64,000 nt of DNA from Zoogloea sp. (GTDB taxonomy: Bacteria; Pseudomonadota; Gammaproteobacteria; Burkholderiales; Rhodocyclaceae). Below, piece after piece: positions 44,418 to 52,364 of the stretch. The stretch is taken from contig NZ_JAKLLN010000020.1 of assembly GCF_023150065.1 (NCBI RefSeq), positions 1 to 64,000 of the forward strand, read 5' to 3'. Position 1 is the stretch's first letter, and the number at the start of each line of letters is the position of its first letter. The position numbers and the translations under genes were made by a program. The notes beneath the pieces were generated by a model. The model saw nothing but the letters and a program-made list of their open reading frames with translations, had not been told where the DNA came from and ran no database searches.

Positions 44418-44536
44418 AGGGACTCTCCGGTTCGGAGGGCGGAGAATCCAGCGCAGAGGGGCAACGCGAAGCCGCGTCGGCACGGAAATGGCACCGTGCC
44501 CAGCAACGACCTGCTGCATTCGGAAAAACTCGACAT
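44399..44536 (-). CDS. Small upstream ORF (45 codons) overlapping the nrdA start
   Basis: An ATG at 44536 lies behind AAAGG and follows the riboswitch by about 50 bases. The ORF (starting MSSFSECSRSLLG) is in a different frame from nrdA and stops 18 bases inside it. It contains four cysteines and no family signature. It could be a leader peptide whose translation is gated by the riboswitch and coupled to nrdA. It could also be the true nrdA start if the sequence carried a frameshift error. Speculative as a protein. Confidence 0.35.
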   Translation of the reverse strand: MSSFSECSRSLLGTVPFPCRRGFALPLCAGFSALRTGESLCPRTS

Positions 44537-44584
44537 GCTCACACCTTTCGCCAGGGACACCCCGCCCCATTGTTGCAAAGAAGG

Positions 44585-44775
44585 TTGTGGCAGGTCTCCT
44601 GGCTCTCGGGTCAGCATGCACCACCGGCCTTCCCGGACACATACCGACGTCCAGTGGCAAAGTGGGAGGGGTGCACTCTCCGATGACAGTTGCGGGGGCA
44701 GCTCCGGGTTTCAGGTTTGAACCTGGCACCGGATTCCCTTTTAATCCCCTTGGTGATGGGAACCAACAACGCCCG
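44585..44775 (-). promoter_or_regulatory. Cobalamin (adenosylcobalamin) riboswitch controlling nrdA-btuF-nrdB
   Basis: Minus strand. The B12 box is plain: GCTGCCCCCGCAACTGT at 44702-44686. Upstream are the usual GGGATTAAAAGGGAA and CCGGTGCC segments, and downstream a GTCCGGGAAG-type arm and GGAGACCTGCC closing the structure near 44589. After it comes GGCGGGGTGTCCC and an RBS-like AAAGG. It lies upstream of the nrdA start; cobalamin binding should turn the B12-independent reductase off. Ends are approximate. Confidence 0.93.
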
Positions 44776-44777
44776 CA

Positions 44778-44827
44778 GTATGCATACGAGAGCGATGCCT
44801 CGTCAACAAGGACACTACAGGTAGTCG
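44778..44827 (-). promoter_or_regulatory. nrdA promoter with candidate NrdR box
   Basis: Minus strand TTGACG (44806-44801) and, 17-18 bases on, GCATAC/CATACT form a plausible sigma-70 promoter just before the riboswitch. Directly upstream, ACTAC-AG-GTAGT (44814-44825) is a perfect palindrome resembling an NrdR box (11 of 16 consensus positions). A second, partner box is not clear. The remaining sequence up to the rhodanese gene holds only a possible TAATAT -10 on the plus strand. Confidence 0.45.
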
Positions 44828-45012
44828 TTTTTCAGGAATTTTTACCATATGTGCCATTCATCTGTGCTCTGAGGGGGTCTCCTTGCCGCTCCTTCTGCCT
44901 CCGCGCTGCCCCGGGCCCTGATTGGAATCCCTCAGATCTTTAAAATCATTATTTGCTAATATTCAGGGTTCGCGGCCACTCGGCCGCCTCATGTTCATAC
45001 GCAAGGATCCTC

Positions 45013-45393
45013 ATGAAAACCGCCCACGATCTGGTCATGGCCGCCAAAGCCCTCATCCGCGAAGTGTCCCTTGATGACGCCGAGCAAGCCATTCGCGACG
45101 CCGATGTGTTGCTGGATGTAAGAGAGGCGGATGAATTCGCAGCAGGCCATCTGCCTGGCGCCCTTCATGTTTCCCGGGGGATGCTCGAGTTCAAGCTGGC
45201 CGGAACCCCCGAGCTGAGCAGTCGTGACCTGAAAGTTGTGCTGTATTGCAAGACTGGGGGTCGCGCGGCACTCGCAGCCAAAGCCTTGCAGGACATGGGC
45301 TATGTCCATGTCCAGTCCCTTGCAGGGGGAGCCGATGCCTGGGCCGCCGCGGGCCACCCCCTCGTCCGGCCGAGTCTTCCGGCCTTTGACTGA
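45013..45393 (+). CDS. Rhodanese-like domain protein
   Basis: 126 residues, single rhodanese domain with the start at 45013 behind AAGGA. DVREADEFAAGHLPGALHVSRGMLEF is the classic first half, and the catalytic loop is YCKTGGRA with Cys, so it could be an active sulfurtransferase. No signal peptide. It stands alone between the nrd region and prc. Sulfur partner unknown. Confidence 0.9.
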   Translation: MKTAHDLVMAAKALIREVSLDDAEQAIRDADVLLDVREADEFAAGHLPGALHVSRGMLEFKLAGTPELSSRDLKVVLYCKTGGRAALAAKALQDMGYVHVQSLAGGADAWAAAGHPLVRPSLPAFD

Positions 45394-45545
45394 TTGATTT
45401 AAGCGGGTTCCGGGGCGGCGCTGCAGTTTTTGCAAACTGCCCGGCACCTTTGAAGAACGTCCACACCATTTAGCTGTCGACGGAGGCTATGGAAGCATGT
45501 AGTTTCAGGCCGCTAGGCTATCAACGAACGTTGTGGAGTAATTGA

Positions 45546-47690
45546 GTGAAGAAAAGGCTGATCTGGGCCCTGGTGGCAACCGCGTTTGCTGCACCCGCCG
45601 CCTCGCTGGAGGCGCCAGCGACGCCCCCCCGTCTTGTGCCAACCGTCGAACATGCCCAGACGGCTTACCTGAGCTCACAGCTGCTGGGGCGCTATCACTA
45701 CAAGACCCAGCCCCTTGATGACGCCATGTCGGAGAAGATCTTCGACCGCTACCTCAAGGCTCTCGATCCGGAGCGGCTGTTCTTCACCCAGGCCGACATC
45801 GACAGTTTCTCGGACGCCCGTACGCGCCTTGATGATGCGATCCTGCGTGGCAACCTGAGCATCCCCTTTGCCATCTTCCAGCGTTACGAGCAGCGCACCG
45901 TCGAGCGTCTGACCCACGCCCGCGACGTGCTCAAGCAGGGTTTCGAGTTCGACACCAAGGAGAGTTATCCCTACCTCCGCGAAAAGGCGCCGTGGCCGAA
46001 GGACGATGCCGAAGTCCGCGATCTGTGGCGCAAGCGCGTCAAGAACGACTGGCTGCGCCTCAAGATGGCCGGCAAGGACGACAAGGCGATCCGCGAGACC
46101 CTCGAGAAGCGTTACGACAATTATCTGGCCCGGGCGGCGCGCAACAAGAGCGACGACGTCTTCCAGATCTTCATGAACGCCTACGCCATGTCCATCGAGC
46201 CCCACACCAATTACCTGGGGCGTAGTGCTTCCGACGACTTCGACATCTCCATGCGCCTGTCCCTGGTCGGGATCGGTGCCGTGCTACAGGAGCGGGATGA
46301 GTACATCACCATCCGCGAGCTGGTTCCTGGCGGCCCTGCGGCCAAGTCGGGAAAGCTCGCTGTCGGTGATCGCATCGTCGGTGTCGGGCAGGCCGAAGGG
46401 ACGATCAGCGACGTGGTCGGCGCACGGGTGGATGAGGTGGTCAAGCTGATCCGCGGGACCAAGGACACGCGGGTCGTGCTGGACATCCTGCCGGCCGAGG
46501 CGGGCCCGGATGGCAAGCACAAGCAGGTCGCCCTGGTACGTGACAAGATCAAGCTCGAGGAGCAGGCCGCCCGCAAGTCCGTCATCCGGGTCGGCGAGGG
46601 CCCTGCCCTGCGCAAGATCGGTGTGATCACCCTCCCCGCCTTCTATGAAGACTTTGAAGGCCGACGCCGGGGTGACAAGGATTTCCGCAGCGCCAGTCGC
46701 GACGTCGTGCGCCTGATCGACGAGTTGAAGAAGGAGAAGGTTGACGGGCTGCTGGTCGACCTGCGCAACAACGGCGGTGGTTCCCTGCGGGAGGCCGTCG
46801 AGCTGACCGGGCTTTTCATCGACAAGGGACCGGTGGTGCAGCAGCGCCGTCCGGACGGCAAGATCGGCGTCGAGAGTGATGAAAACGCCGGTGTGGCCTG
46901 GGCCGGGCCGATGGCGATCATGATCAACAGGGGGTCTGCATCGGCATCGGAGATCTTTGCGGCCGCCCTGCAGGACTACGGCCGTGCGCCCATCATCGGC
47001 GAGCAGAGCTTTGGCAAGGGCACGGTGCAGACCCTCATCAATCTTGACGACGTCGCCAAGAACGACAAGCCGAAGTTTGGGGATCTGAAGATGACGGTGG
47101 CCCAGTTCTTCCGGGTCAACGGGGGCACCACCCAGCTCAAGGGCGTGATGCCCGACATCCGTTTTCCGTCCATCGCCGATCCGGATTCCCAGGGGGAGTC
47201 CAGCTACGACAACGCCCTGCCCTGGACCCAGATCGATGCCGCCAGCTATCGCCCGGTGGGCACGCTGAAAGACCTCGTCCCTGCCCTGCAAAGCCGGCAC
47301 CAGGCCCGCATTGCCAAGGACAAGAGCTTTCAGGCGCTGCTGGACGATGTGGCCGAGTTCAAACGGCTGCGCGAGAACCGCTCAATCTCGCTGAACGAAG
47401 CCGAGCGGCGCAAGGAAAAGGACGTGCGCGAGGCACGCCTCAAGGCCAGGGAGAAGATCGACGGCAAGGACAAGCTGACCGCCTTGCGAGACGATGGCCT
47501 GCAGGTGGGCGAGCGCAGTCTGGCGGCAGATCTGGCCGCCGAGAAGGCCCGCAAGGAGGTCAAGGATGTGCTGCTGGATGAGGCGGCGCGTATCGTGGCC
47601 GATGAAGCCGAACTGCTGGGCACCCGCCCGCAACTGGCCTTGAGGGAAAAGCAGAAAGGCTTGCTGCAGCCAGCGGAAGCCGTACGCTAA
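45546..47690 (+). CDS. prc: Tail-specific C-terminal processing protease Prc (S41)
   Basis: 714 residues, starting at a GTG. Signal peptide (LIWALVATAFAAPAASLEA), an N-terminal helical domain, a PDZ domain (VGIGAVLQERDEYITIRELVPGGPA), and the S41 catalytic core with Ser in NRGSASASEIFAAAL and Lys in GEQSFGKGTVQ; LLVDLRNNGGGSLREAV is conserved. A C-terminal DUF3340-type helical domain follows. Prc trims C-termini of periplasmic proteins and degrades murein hydrolases such as MepS. Confidence 0.96.
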   Translation: MKKRLIWALVATAFAAPAASLEAPATPPRLVPTVEHAQTAYLSSQLLGRYHYKTQPLDDAMSEKIFDRYLKALDPERLFFTQADIDSFSDARTRLDDAILRGNLSIPFAIFQRYEQRTVERLTHARDVLKQGFEFDTKESYPYLREKAPWPKDDAEVRDLWRKRVKNDWLRLKMAGKDDKAIRETLEKRYDNYLARAARNKSDDVFQIFMNAYAMSIEPHTNYLGRSASDDFDISMRLSLVGIGAVLQERDEYITIRELVPGGPAAKSGKLAVGDRIVGVGQAEGTISDVVGARVDEVVKLIRGTKDTRVVLDILPAEAGPDGKHKQVALVRDKIKLEEQAARKSVIRVGEGPALRKIGVITLPAFYEDFEGRRRGDKDFRSASRDVVRLIDELKKEKVDGLLVDLRNNGGGSLREAVELTGLFIDKGPVVQQRRPDGKIGVESDENAGVAWAGPMAIMINRGSASASEIFAAALQDYGRAPIIGEQSFGKGTVQTLINLDDVAKNDKPKFGDLKMTVAQFFRVNGGTTQLKGVMPDIRFPSIADPDSQGESSYDNALPWTQIDAASYRPVGTLKDLVPALQSRHQARIAKDKSFQALLDDVAEFKRLRENRSISLNEAERRKEKDVREARLKAREKIDGKDKLTALRDDGLQVGERSLAADLAAEKARKEVKDVLLDEAARIVADEAELLGTRPQLALREKQKGLLQPAEAVR

Positions 47691-48136
47691 GAAGCCTTCC
47701 GGACGGCAGTGTGCGGGCGGGATGCCTCGGTGTCCTGCCCGTCGTCCATAAGGCGGCGATAACGCGAGACACCCTGCAGCGTGGTCGGGACGAGTTCCTG
47801 GATCACTGACAACACCTGGTTGCGCCACTCCCGCGCCGGGCCCGAGTGGGAAAAGTGCAAGGCCTCCCAGCGTGCCCACGGTACGTCGGGCATGTCCGCC
47901 TTGTCGGCATCGGGCAGCGCGAGAACGCTCTCACGCATCACCTCCAGCGACGCCATCATCTCCTCGCGCAAGGCCGGTTGTGCGAACACGGTTTCCCCGT
48001 CACGGCTGGCAACGCAGCGTCCGATGGCCTCCGCCGCATCCTGAAGATTGCCCAGCAGGGCGCCCCGCAAGACCTGGGCGCTGTGGTGCGGCCGCCGGGC
48101 GGGTGCTGTATCTGGACGGGAGATGCGATGCGACAT
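47687..48136 (-). CDS. Hypothetical helical protein convergent with prc
   Basis: 149 residues, not recognised. It has no signal peptide or membrane segment. The middle is helical and acidic (LREEMMASLEVMRESVLALPDADKADMPDVPWARWEALH). The stop overlaps that of prc by four bases on the opposite strand. A phasin-like or regulator role is possible but not supported by a motif. Upstream (48137-48308) nothing is seen. Confidence 0.55.
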   Translation of the reverse strand: MSHRISRPDTAPARRPHHSAQVLRGALLGNLQDAAEAIGRCVASRDGETVFAQPALREEMMASLEVMRESVLALPDADKADMPDVPWARWEALHFSHSGPAREWRNQVLSVIQELVPTTLQGVSRYRRLMDDGQDTEASRPHTAVRKAS

Positions 48137-48308
48137 GGGGTGGTTTTCCGGTGATGGGCCCCGGCCGGAGCCGGGAAAATCCGTGACGAGTTACTCTCGT
48201 CTTACGGGGGCCGCATTCTATCCCCTTCATATGACAGGGAAAAGTTGATGCTGTAAGCCCATGTGACAAGCGCCACGGGGGCCAGCCAAGGACCAACCGG
48301 CAGTGGCC

Positions 48309-48342
48309 CAAAAAACAATGGCGACCCCGAGGGATCGCCATT
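48309..48342 (-). terminator. Rho-independent terminator of hupB
   Basis: On the minus strand the stem AATGGCGA / TCGCCATT (48342-48335 and 48324-48317), extended by CCC/GGG, is followed by GTTTTTT. It lies 48 bases after the hupB stop. Confidence 0.8.
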
Positions 48343-48389
48343 CCTGAAGCGTGCCCGACAAAGCGCCGGACACATTCCGCAGGGCGGGT

Positions 48390-48665
48390 TCAGCTGTTCA
48401 CCGCATCCTTCAGCTTGGAGCCGGCGGAGAACTTGGGCTGCTTGGAGGCCGCGATCTGGATCTCGGCGCCCGTCTGCGGGTTACGACCGACGCGGGCAGC
48501 ACGTTCGCCGACGGCGAAGGTGCCGAAACCAACGAGAGTCACGCTTTCGCCCTTGGCGAGGGCTTCGGTGATGATTTCCATCACGCCGTCAACGGCACGG
48601 CCGGCGTCGGCCTTGGTCAAACCACTCTTGCCTGCCAGCGCATCGATCAGTTCAGTCTTGTTCAT
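48390..48665 (-). CDS. hupB: DNA-binding protein HU (HupB type)
   Basis: 91 residues, full-length [44 protein letters not shown] with the DNA-binding arm Pro, and [17 protein letters not shown] compacts and bends chromosomal DNA. Monocistronic, with a terminator downstream. Confidence 0.96.
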   Translation of the reverse strand: MNKTELIDALAGKSGLTKADAGRAVDGVMEIITEALAKGESVTLVGFGTFAVGERAARVGRNPQTGAEIQIAASKQPKFSAGSKLKDAVNS

Positions 48666-48858
48666 AGCTCGTAATGGGTAGGTGATAAAAATGGGTGGAT
48701 ACAGGAGCTGAGGCAGGTGACGCTTTGCGCCTCAAGCGCGCTACAACACCCGCGGGCAGTAGCTTACCTTGCTCTTTTCCGCCTGTGGCGCGAATCTCAA
48801 GGTTTTCCGGGGTTTTCCGCCGTGTTCCGGCACAAAAGGCATGAATCGGCAGCCCCCA

Positions 48859-50235
48859 TCAGCCGTTCGCCAGCTCCCGCAGACGCTCCAGGGCCTCTTC
48901 GATACGCTCCACCGCAATCACCTGCATTCCGGCGATGTCCTGCTTCGGTGCGTTGGCGCGGGGCACCAGGGCCACGGTGAAGCCCAGCTTGGCAGACTCC
49001 TTGAGACGCTCCTGACCCCGGGGCGCCGGACGGATTTCGCCTGCCAGGCCGACCTCGCCGAAAACCACCAGTTGCCGTGGCAAGGGGCGATTGGTGAGGG
49101 ACGAAACGATGGCCAGCAGCACCGCCAGATCGGCTGCCGGCTCGGCGATCTTGACGCCGCCGACAGCATTGACGAACACATCCTGATCAAAGCACACGAC
49201 GCCCGCGTGCCGGTGCAGCACGGCCAGCAGCATGGCCAGGCGGTTCTGTTCGAGCCCCACCGAGAGCCGCCGCGGGCTCGGGCTGTGGGCGCTATCCACC
49301 AGAGCCTGGATCTCGACGAGCAGCGGCCGGGTACCCTCCTGGGTGACCAGCACGCAGGAGCCGGCCACCTGCTGCCCGTGCTGGGACAGGAAGATGGCCG
49401 AGGGGTTGGAGACGCCCTTCAGCCCCTTCTCGGTCATGGCGAACACGCCCAGCTCGTTCACCGCTCCGAAACGGTTCTTGAAGGCCCGCACCAGCCGGAA
49501 GCTGGAGTGGGTGTCGCCTTCGAAGTAGAGCACGGTGTCGACGATGTGCTCGAGCACCCGTGGTCCGGCCAGGGCGCCATCCTTGGTCACATGGCCGACC
49601 ATGATCAGCGTGGTGCCGCTCTGCTTGGCGAAACGTGTGAGCTGGGCGGCACACTCCCGCACCTGGGCCACCGACCCAGGGGCTGAGCCGAGGCTTTCGG
49701 AGTAGATGGTCTGGATGGAGTCCACGACCGCCACGTCGGGTTTGAGATCCCGCAGGGTGCCGAGGATGCGTTCCAGGTTGATCTCGGGCAGGAGTTGCAG
49801 ACTGCCCGCCTCCAGTTGCAGGCGCCCTGCCCTCAGCGCCACCTGCTCGGCGGACTCTTCGCCGCTCACGTACAGGGCTTTGAGGTGCCCTGAGAGCAGG
49901 GACAACGCCTGCAGCAGCAGGGTGGACTTGCCGATCCCCGGATCACCGCCGATCAGCACGACGCCCCCCGGCACCAGCCCACCACCCAGCACCCGGTCGA
50001 ACTCGTCGATGCCGGTAGGCACCCGGGGCGATTCCCGCGGGCTGATTTCAGCCAGGGTCTGCAGGCGGCCAGAGTCGCCAGCCAGGGCGCTGAAGCGCTT
50101 GGCGACGGGGGCCTCGGGCTCGACCACCGACTCCACCAGGGTGTTCCAGGCCTTGCAGTGGGGGCACTGCCCCTGCCAGCGGGGTGACTTGCCCCCGCAC
50201 TCTGAGCAGACGTGCTCGGTCTTCGCCTTGGCCAT
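48859..50235 (-). CDS. radA: DNA repair protein RadA (Sms)
   Basis: 458 residues from MAKAKTEHVCSECG at 50235. Zinc finger CSECG ... CPHC, Walker A GGDPGIGKSTLLLQ, the RadA signature KNRFGAVNELGVF, and a C-terminal Lon-like domain (RQLVVFGEVGLAGEIRP). RadA drives branch migration of recombination intermediates. The alr gene ends 5 bases upstream, so alr-radA are probably one unit. Confidence 0.96.
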   Translation of the reverse strand: MAKAKTEHVCSECGGKSPRWQGQCPHCKAWNTLVESVVEPEAPVAKRFSALAGDSGRLQTLAEISPRESPRVPTGIDEFDRVLGGGLVPGGVVLIGGDPGIGKSTLLLQALSLLSGHLKALYVSGEESAEQVALRAGRLQLEAGSLQLLPEINLERILGTLRDLKPDVAVVDSIQTIYSESLGSAPGSVAQVRECAAQLTRFAKQSGTTLIMVGHVTKDGALAGPRVLEHIVDTVLYFEGDTHSSFRLVRAFKNRFGAVNELGVFAMTEKGLKGVSNPSAIFLSQHGQQVAGSCVLVTQEGTRPLLVEIQALVDSAHSPSPRRLSVGLEQNRLAMLLAVLHRHAGVVCFDQDVFVNAVGGVKIAEPAADLAVLLAIVSSLTNRPLPRQLVVFGEVGLAGEIRPAPRGQERLKESAKLGFTVALVPRANAPKQDIAGMQVIAVERIEEALERLRELANG

Positions 50236-50240
50236 CTGCC

Positions 50241-51320
50241 CTAGCCTTCCAGTACGCGCACCGGAACCCGGGCTGCCAGGGCACAGAAGAGCTCGTAGCT
50301 GATGGTGCCGGCGGCGCTGGCCACCTCGTCGGCAGCCAGGCCGTCGCCCCACAAGGTTACGGGCGAGCCGATGCCGGCTTCTTCCAGATGGGTGAGGTCG
50401 CAGGCCAGCATGTCCATGGACACGCGTCCGAGGGTTCGGGTGCGCCGCCCGCCCACCAGGATGGGTGTGCCGGTGGGCGCATGGCGGGGGTAACCGTCGG
50501 CATAGCCGCAGGCCACCACACCGATGCGCATCGGCCCGGTGGCCTCGAAGGTGCCACCGTAGCCGACCCGCTCGCCAGCGCTCAGGCCTTGGACGCCGAT
50601 GATCTCGCTGTTCAGGGTCATCACCGGCTTCAGCCCTAGGGCTTCGGCGCTATGCAGGTCGGGCATGGGTGAGGCGCCGTAGAGCATGATGCCCGGCCGC
50701 ACGTACTGCCCGGCGGCCTCGGGGAAGCGCAGCAAGGCCGCCGAATTGGCCAGGCTCACGGGCAGATCGAGCCCGCTGGTGCAGGCCTTGAAGCGCGCCA
50801 TCTGCGGGGCGATGCCGGCCTCGTCATCGGCCCGGGCAAAGTGCGTCATCAGGGTGATGTTGCGGACGCAGTCCAGGGCGCGGAGGCGTGCCAGCGTGGC
50901 GCCAAGGGCTTCGCCGGTAAAGCCGAGGCGGTTCATCCCCGAGTTGATCTTGAGCATCACATCGATGGGGCCGGCAAGTGCTGCCCGCTCCAGCATGGTC
51001 AGCTGCGCTTCGCTGTGAATGGTGGGCGTCAGGCCCAGCGCCACGATGTCGGCCAGATCGGCAGGTTCAAAAAAGCCTTCAAGCAGCACGATGGGCTGGG
51101 TCAACCCCGCGTCCCGCAGGGCCCGGGCCTCGGCCAGATCGAGCAGCGCAAAGCCATCGGCGACCGGGCCCAGGGCCCGGATGGCGTTGTTCAGGCCATG
51201 CCCGTAGGCGTTGGCCTTGACCACCGCGTAGGCCCTGGCCTGACCGGCCTTGGCACGGGCGATAAGGTAGTTGTGACGCAAGGCTTCCAGATCGATGGAA
51301 GCGCGGATCGGACGGGGCAT
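50241..51320 (-). CDS. alr: Alanine racemase
   Basis: 359 residues from MPRPIRASIDLEALRHNY. The PLP lysine is in YAVVKANAYGHG, and the second catalytic base Tyr in ERVGYGGTFE. Makes D-alanine for peptidoglycan. The upstream part of the track ORF overlaps the LysR gene and is not used. The gap to lysR is 4 bases. Confidence 0.95.
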   Translation of the reverse strand: MPRPIRASIDLEALRHNYLIARAKAGQARAYAVVKANAYGHGLNNAIRALGPVADGFALLDLAEARALRDAGLTQPIVLLEGFFEPADLADIVALGLTPTIHSEAQLTMLERAALAGPIDVMLKINSGMNRLGFTGEALGATLARLRALDCVRNITLMTHFARADDEAGIAPQMARFKACTSGLDLPVSLANSAALLRFPEAAGQYVRPGIMLYGASPMPDLHSAEALGLKPVMTLNSEIIGVQGLSAGERVGYGGTFEATGPMRIGVVACGYADGYPRHAPTGTPILVGGRRTRTLGRVSMDMLACDLTHLEEAGIGSPVTLWGDGLAADEVASAAGTISYELFCALAARVPVRVLEG

Positions 51321-51324
51321 GGTT

Positions 51325-52239
51325 TCAGGCTTTTTCAGTGGCGCACATGCGGCCGATTTCCTCGGTGACGAAATCGGCGAAGGTATTGACCAGACGGGAG
51401 CGGAACTTGTCCTTGAGCAGGATGACTTCCAGCGGGGTATACAGCCGTGGCGACAGGGGCACGCCCACCAGCCGGCCCGCCGTGACCGCACTGCGGATGG
51501 CCGCGCTTGAAGCAATGGCGATGCCGAAGCCTTGGGCGGCCATGTGCTTCACGGTGGACAGGCTGCCCAGCTCGGCCGCCACGTTGAGATCTTCCAGGGG
51601 AATGCCCGCTGCCGTGAAGAACTGGTCCACCAGCTCGCGGATGGCATTGCCGGGCTCCCGGTGCAGCAGCGGATAGGCTACCAGTTGCTCTGCCCGCACC
51701 GATTTGGCGCTGGCGAGGGGGTGGTCGGGGGCAACGATCAGCTGCAACTCGTCACGGCCCGCGCTGCGCCTGTCCAGGGTGGGCTGCTCGGTGATGATCT
51801 CGATCAGGCCCACGTCGAGGTTGCGATCCATCACCCGGCTCTCGATGAGCTGGGAGTTGCCGACCGAGACCCGGGGCACCACGCGCGGGTAGCGCCGCTT
51901 GAAGCCTTCGAGCAGATAGGGCAACCAGTAGCCGGCAATGGTGGTGCTGGTGCCCAGATGCAGGATGCCGGAGAGCTCGTCGGTGAGTTCGGAGACCCGG
52001 GACTCGAGTTCTTCGGTGAGACCGAGGATGCGCTCGGCGTAGGCCATGACCAGCTCACCGGCGGAGGTGAGGGTGACCCGCCCGTGGCCCCGGTCGAAGA
52101 GCCGGGTGTTGAACTGCTCTTCCAGCTGCTTGATCTGGAAAGTCACGGCGGGCTGGGTCATGAACAAGGCTTCGGCAGCCCGGGTGAAGGACCCGTGCCG
52201 TGCCACCGCGTGGAAAACCTGGAGACGTCGATCGGCCAT
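51325..52239 (-). CDS. LysR-family regulator (CbbR/CysB-like effector domain)
   Basis: 304 residues. Winged helix at the N-terminus (LQVFHAVARHGSFTRAAEALFMTQPAVTFQIKQLEE) and a LysR substrate domain (GILHLGTSTTIAGYWLPYLLEGFKRRYP). The FTRAAEALFMTQPAVTFQIKQLE form is usual in CbbR-like proteins, but no Calvin-cycle gene is near. It is the first gene before alr-radA in the same direction, and divergent from lplT with a 125-base gap, so either could be a target. Effector unknown. Confidence 0.85.
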   Translation of the reverse strand: MADRRLQVFHAVARHGSFTRAAEALFMTQPAVTFQIKQLEEQFNTRLFDRGHGRVTLTSAGELVMAYAERILGLTEELESRVSELTDELSGILHLGTSTTIAGYWLPYLLEGFKRRYPRVVPRVSVGNSQLIESRVMDRNLDVGLIEIITEQPTLDRRSAGRDELQLIVAPDHPLASAKSVRAEQLVAYPLLHREPGNAIRELVDQFFTAAGIPLEDLNVAAELGSLSTVKHMAAQGFGIAIASSAAIRSAVTAGRLVGVPLSPRLYTPLEVILLKDKFRSRLVNTFADFVTEEIGRMCATEKA

Positions 52240-52364
52240 GGTTCATAAATCCGGTTTATGAGTACCCCATTGAATCACAACATTGATCCGTCCGCCAGAA
52301 CCGACATGACCTTCGTGGTATAAAGCGCGGTCCGTCAAATTCACCGAGCCTCCATCTCCCTGCG

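Noticed and set aside
41652-44729. 1025-residue NrdA as given in the ORF track
   Set aside because: Its first hundred codons run through the cobalamin riboswitch and are not NrdA-like; a later start is required.
45421-45438. Hairpin GCAGTTT-TTGC-AAACTGC as terminator or RamB site
   Set aside because: No T-run follows, and TTTGCAAA here is part of a short symmetric stem; too weak for a call.
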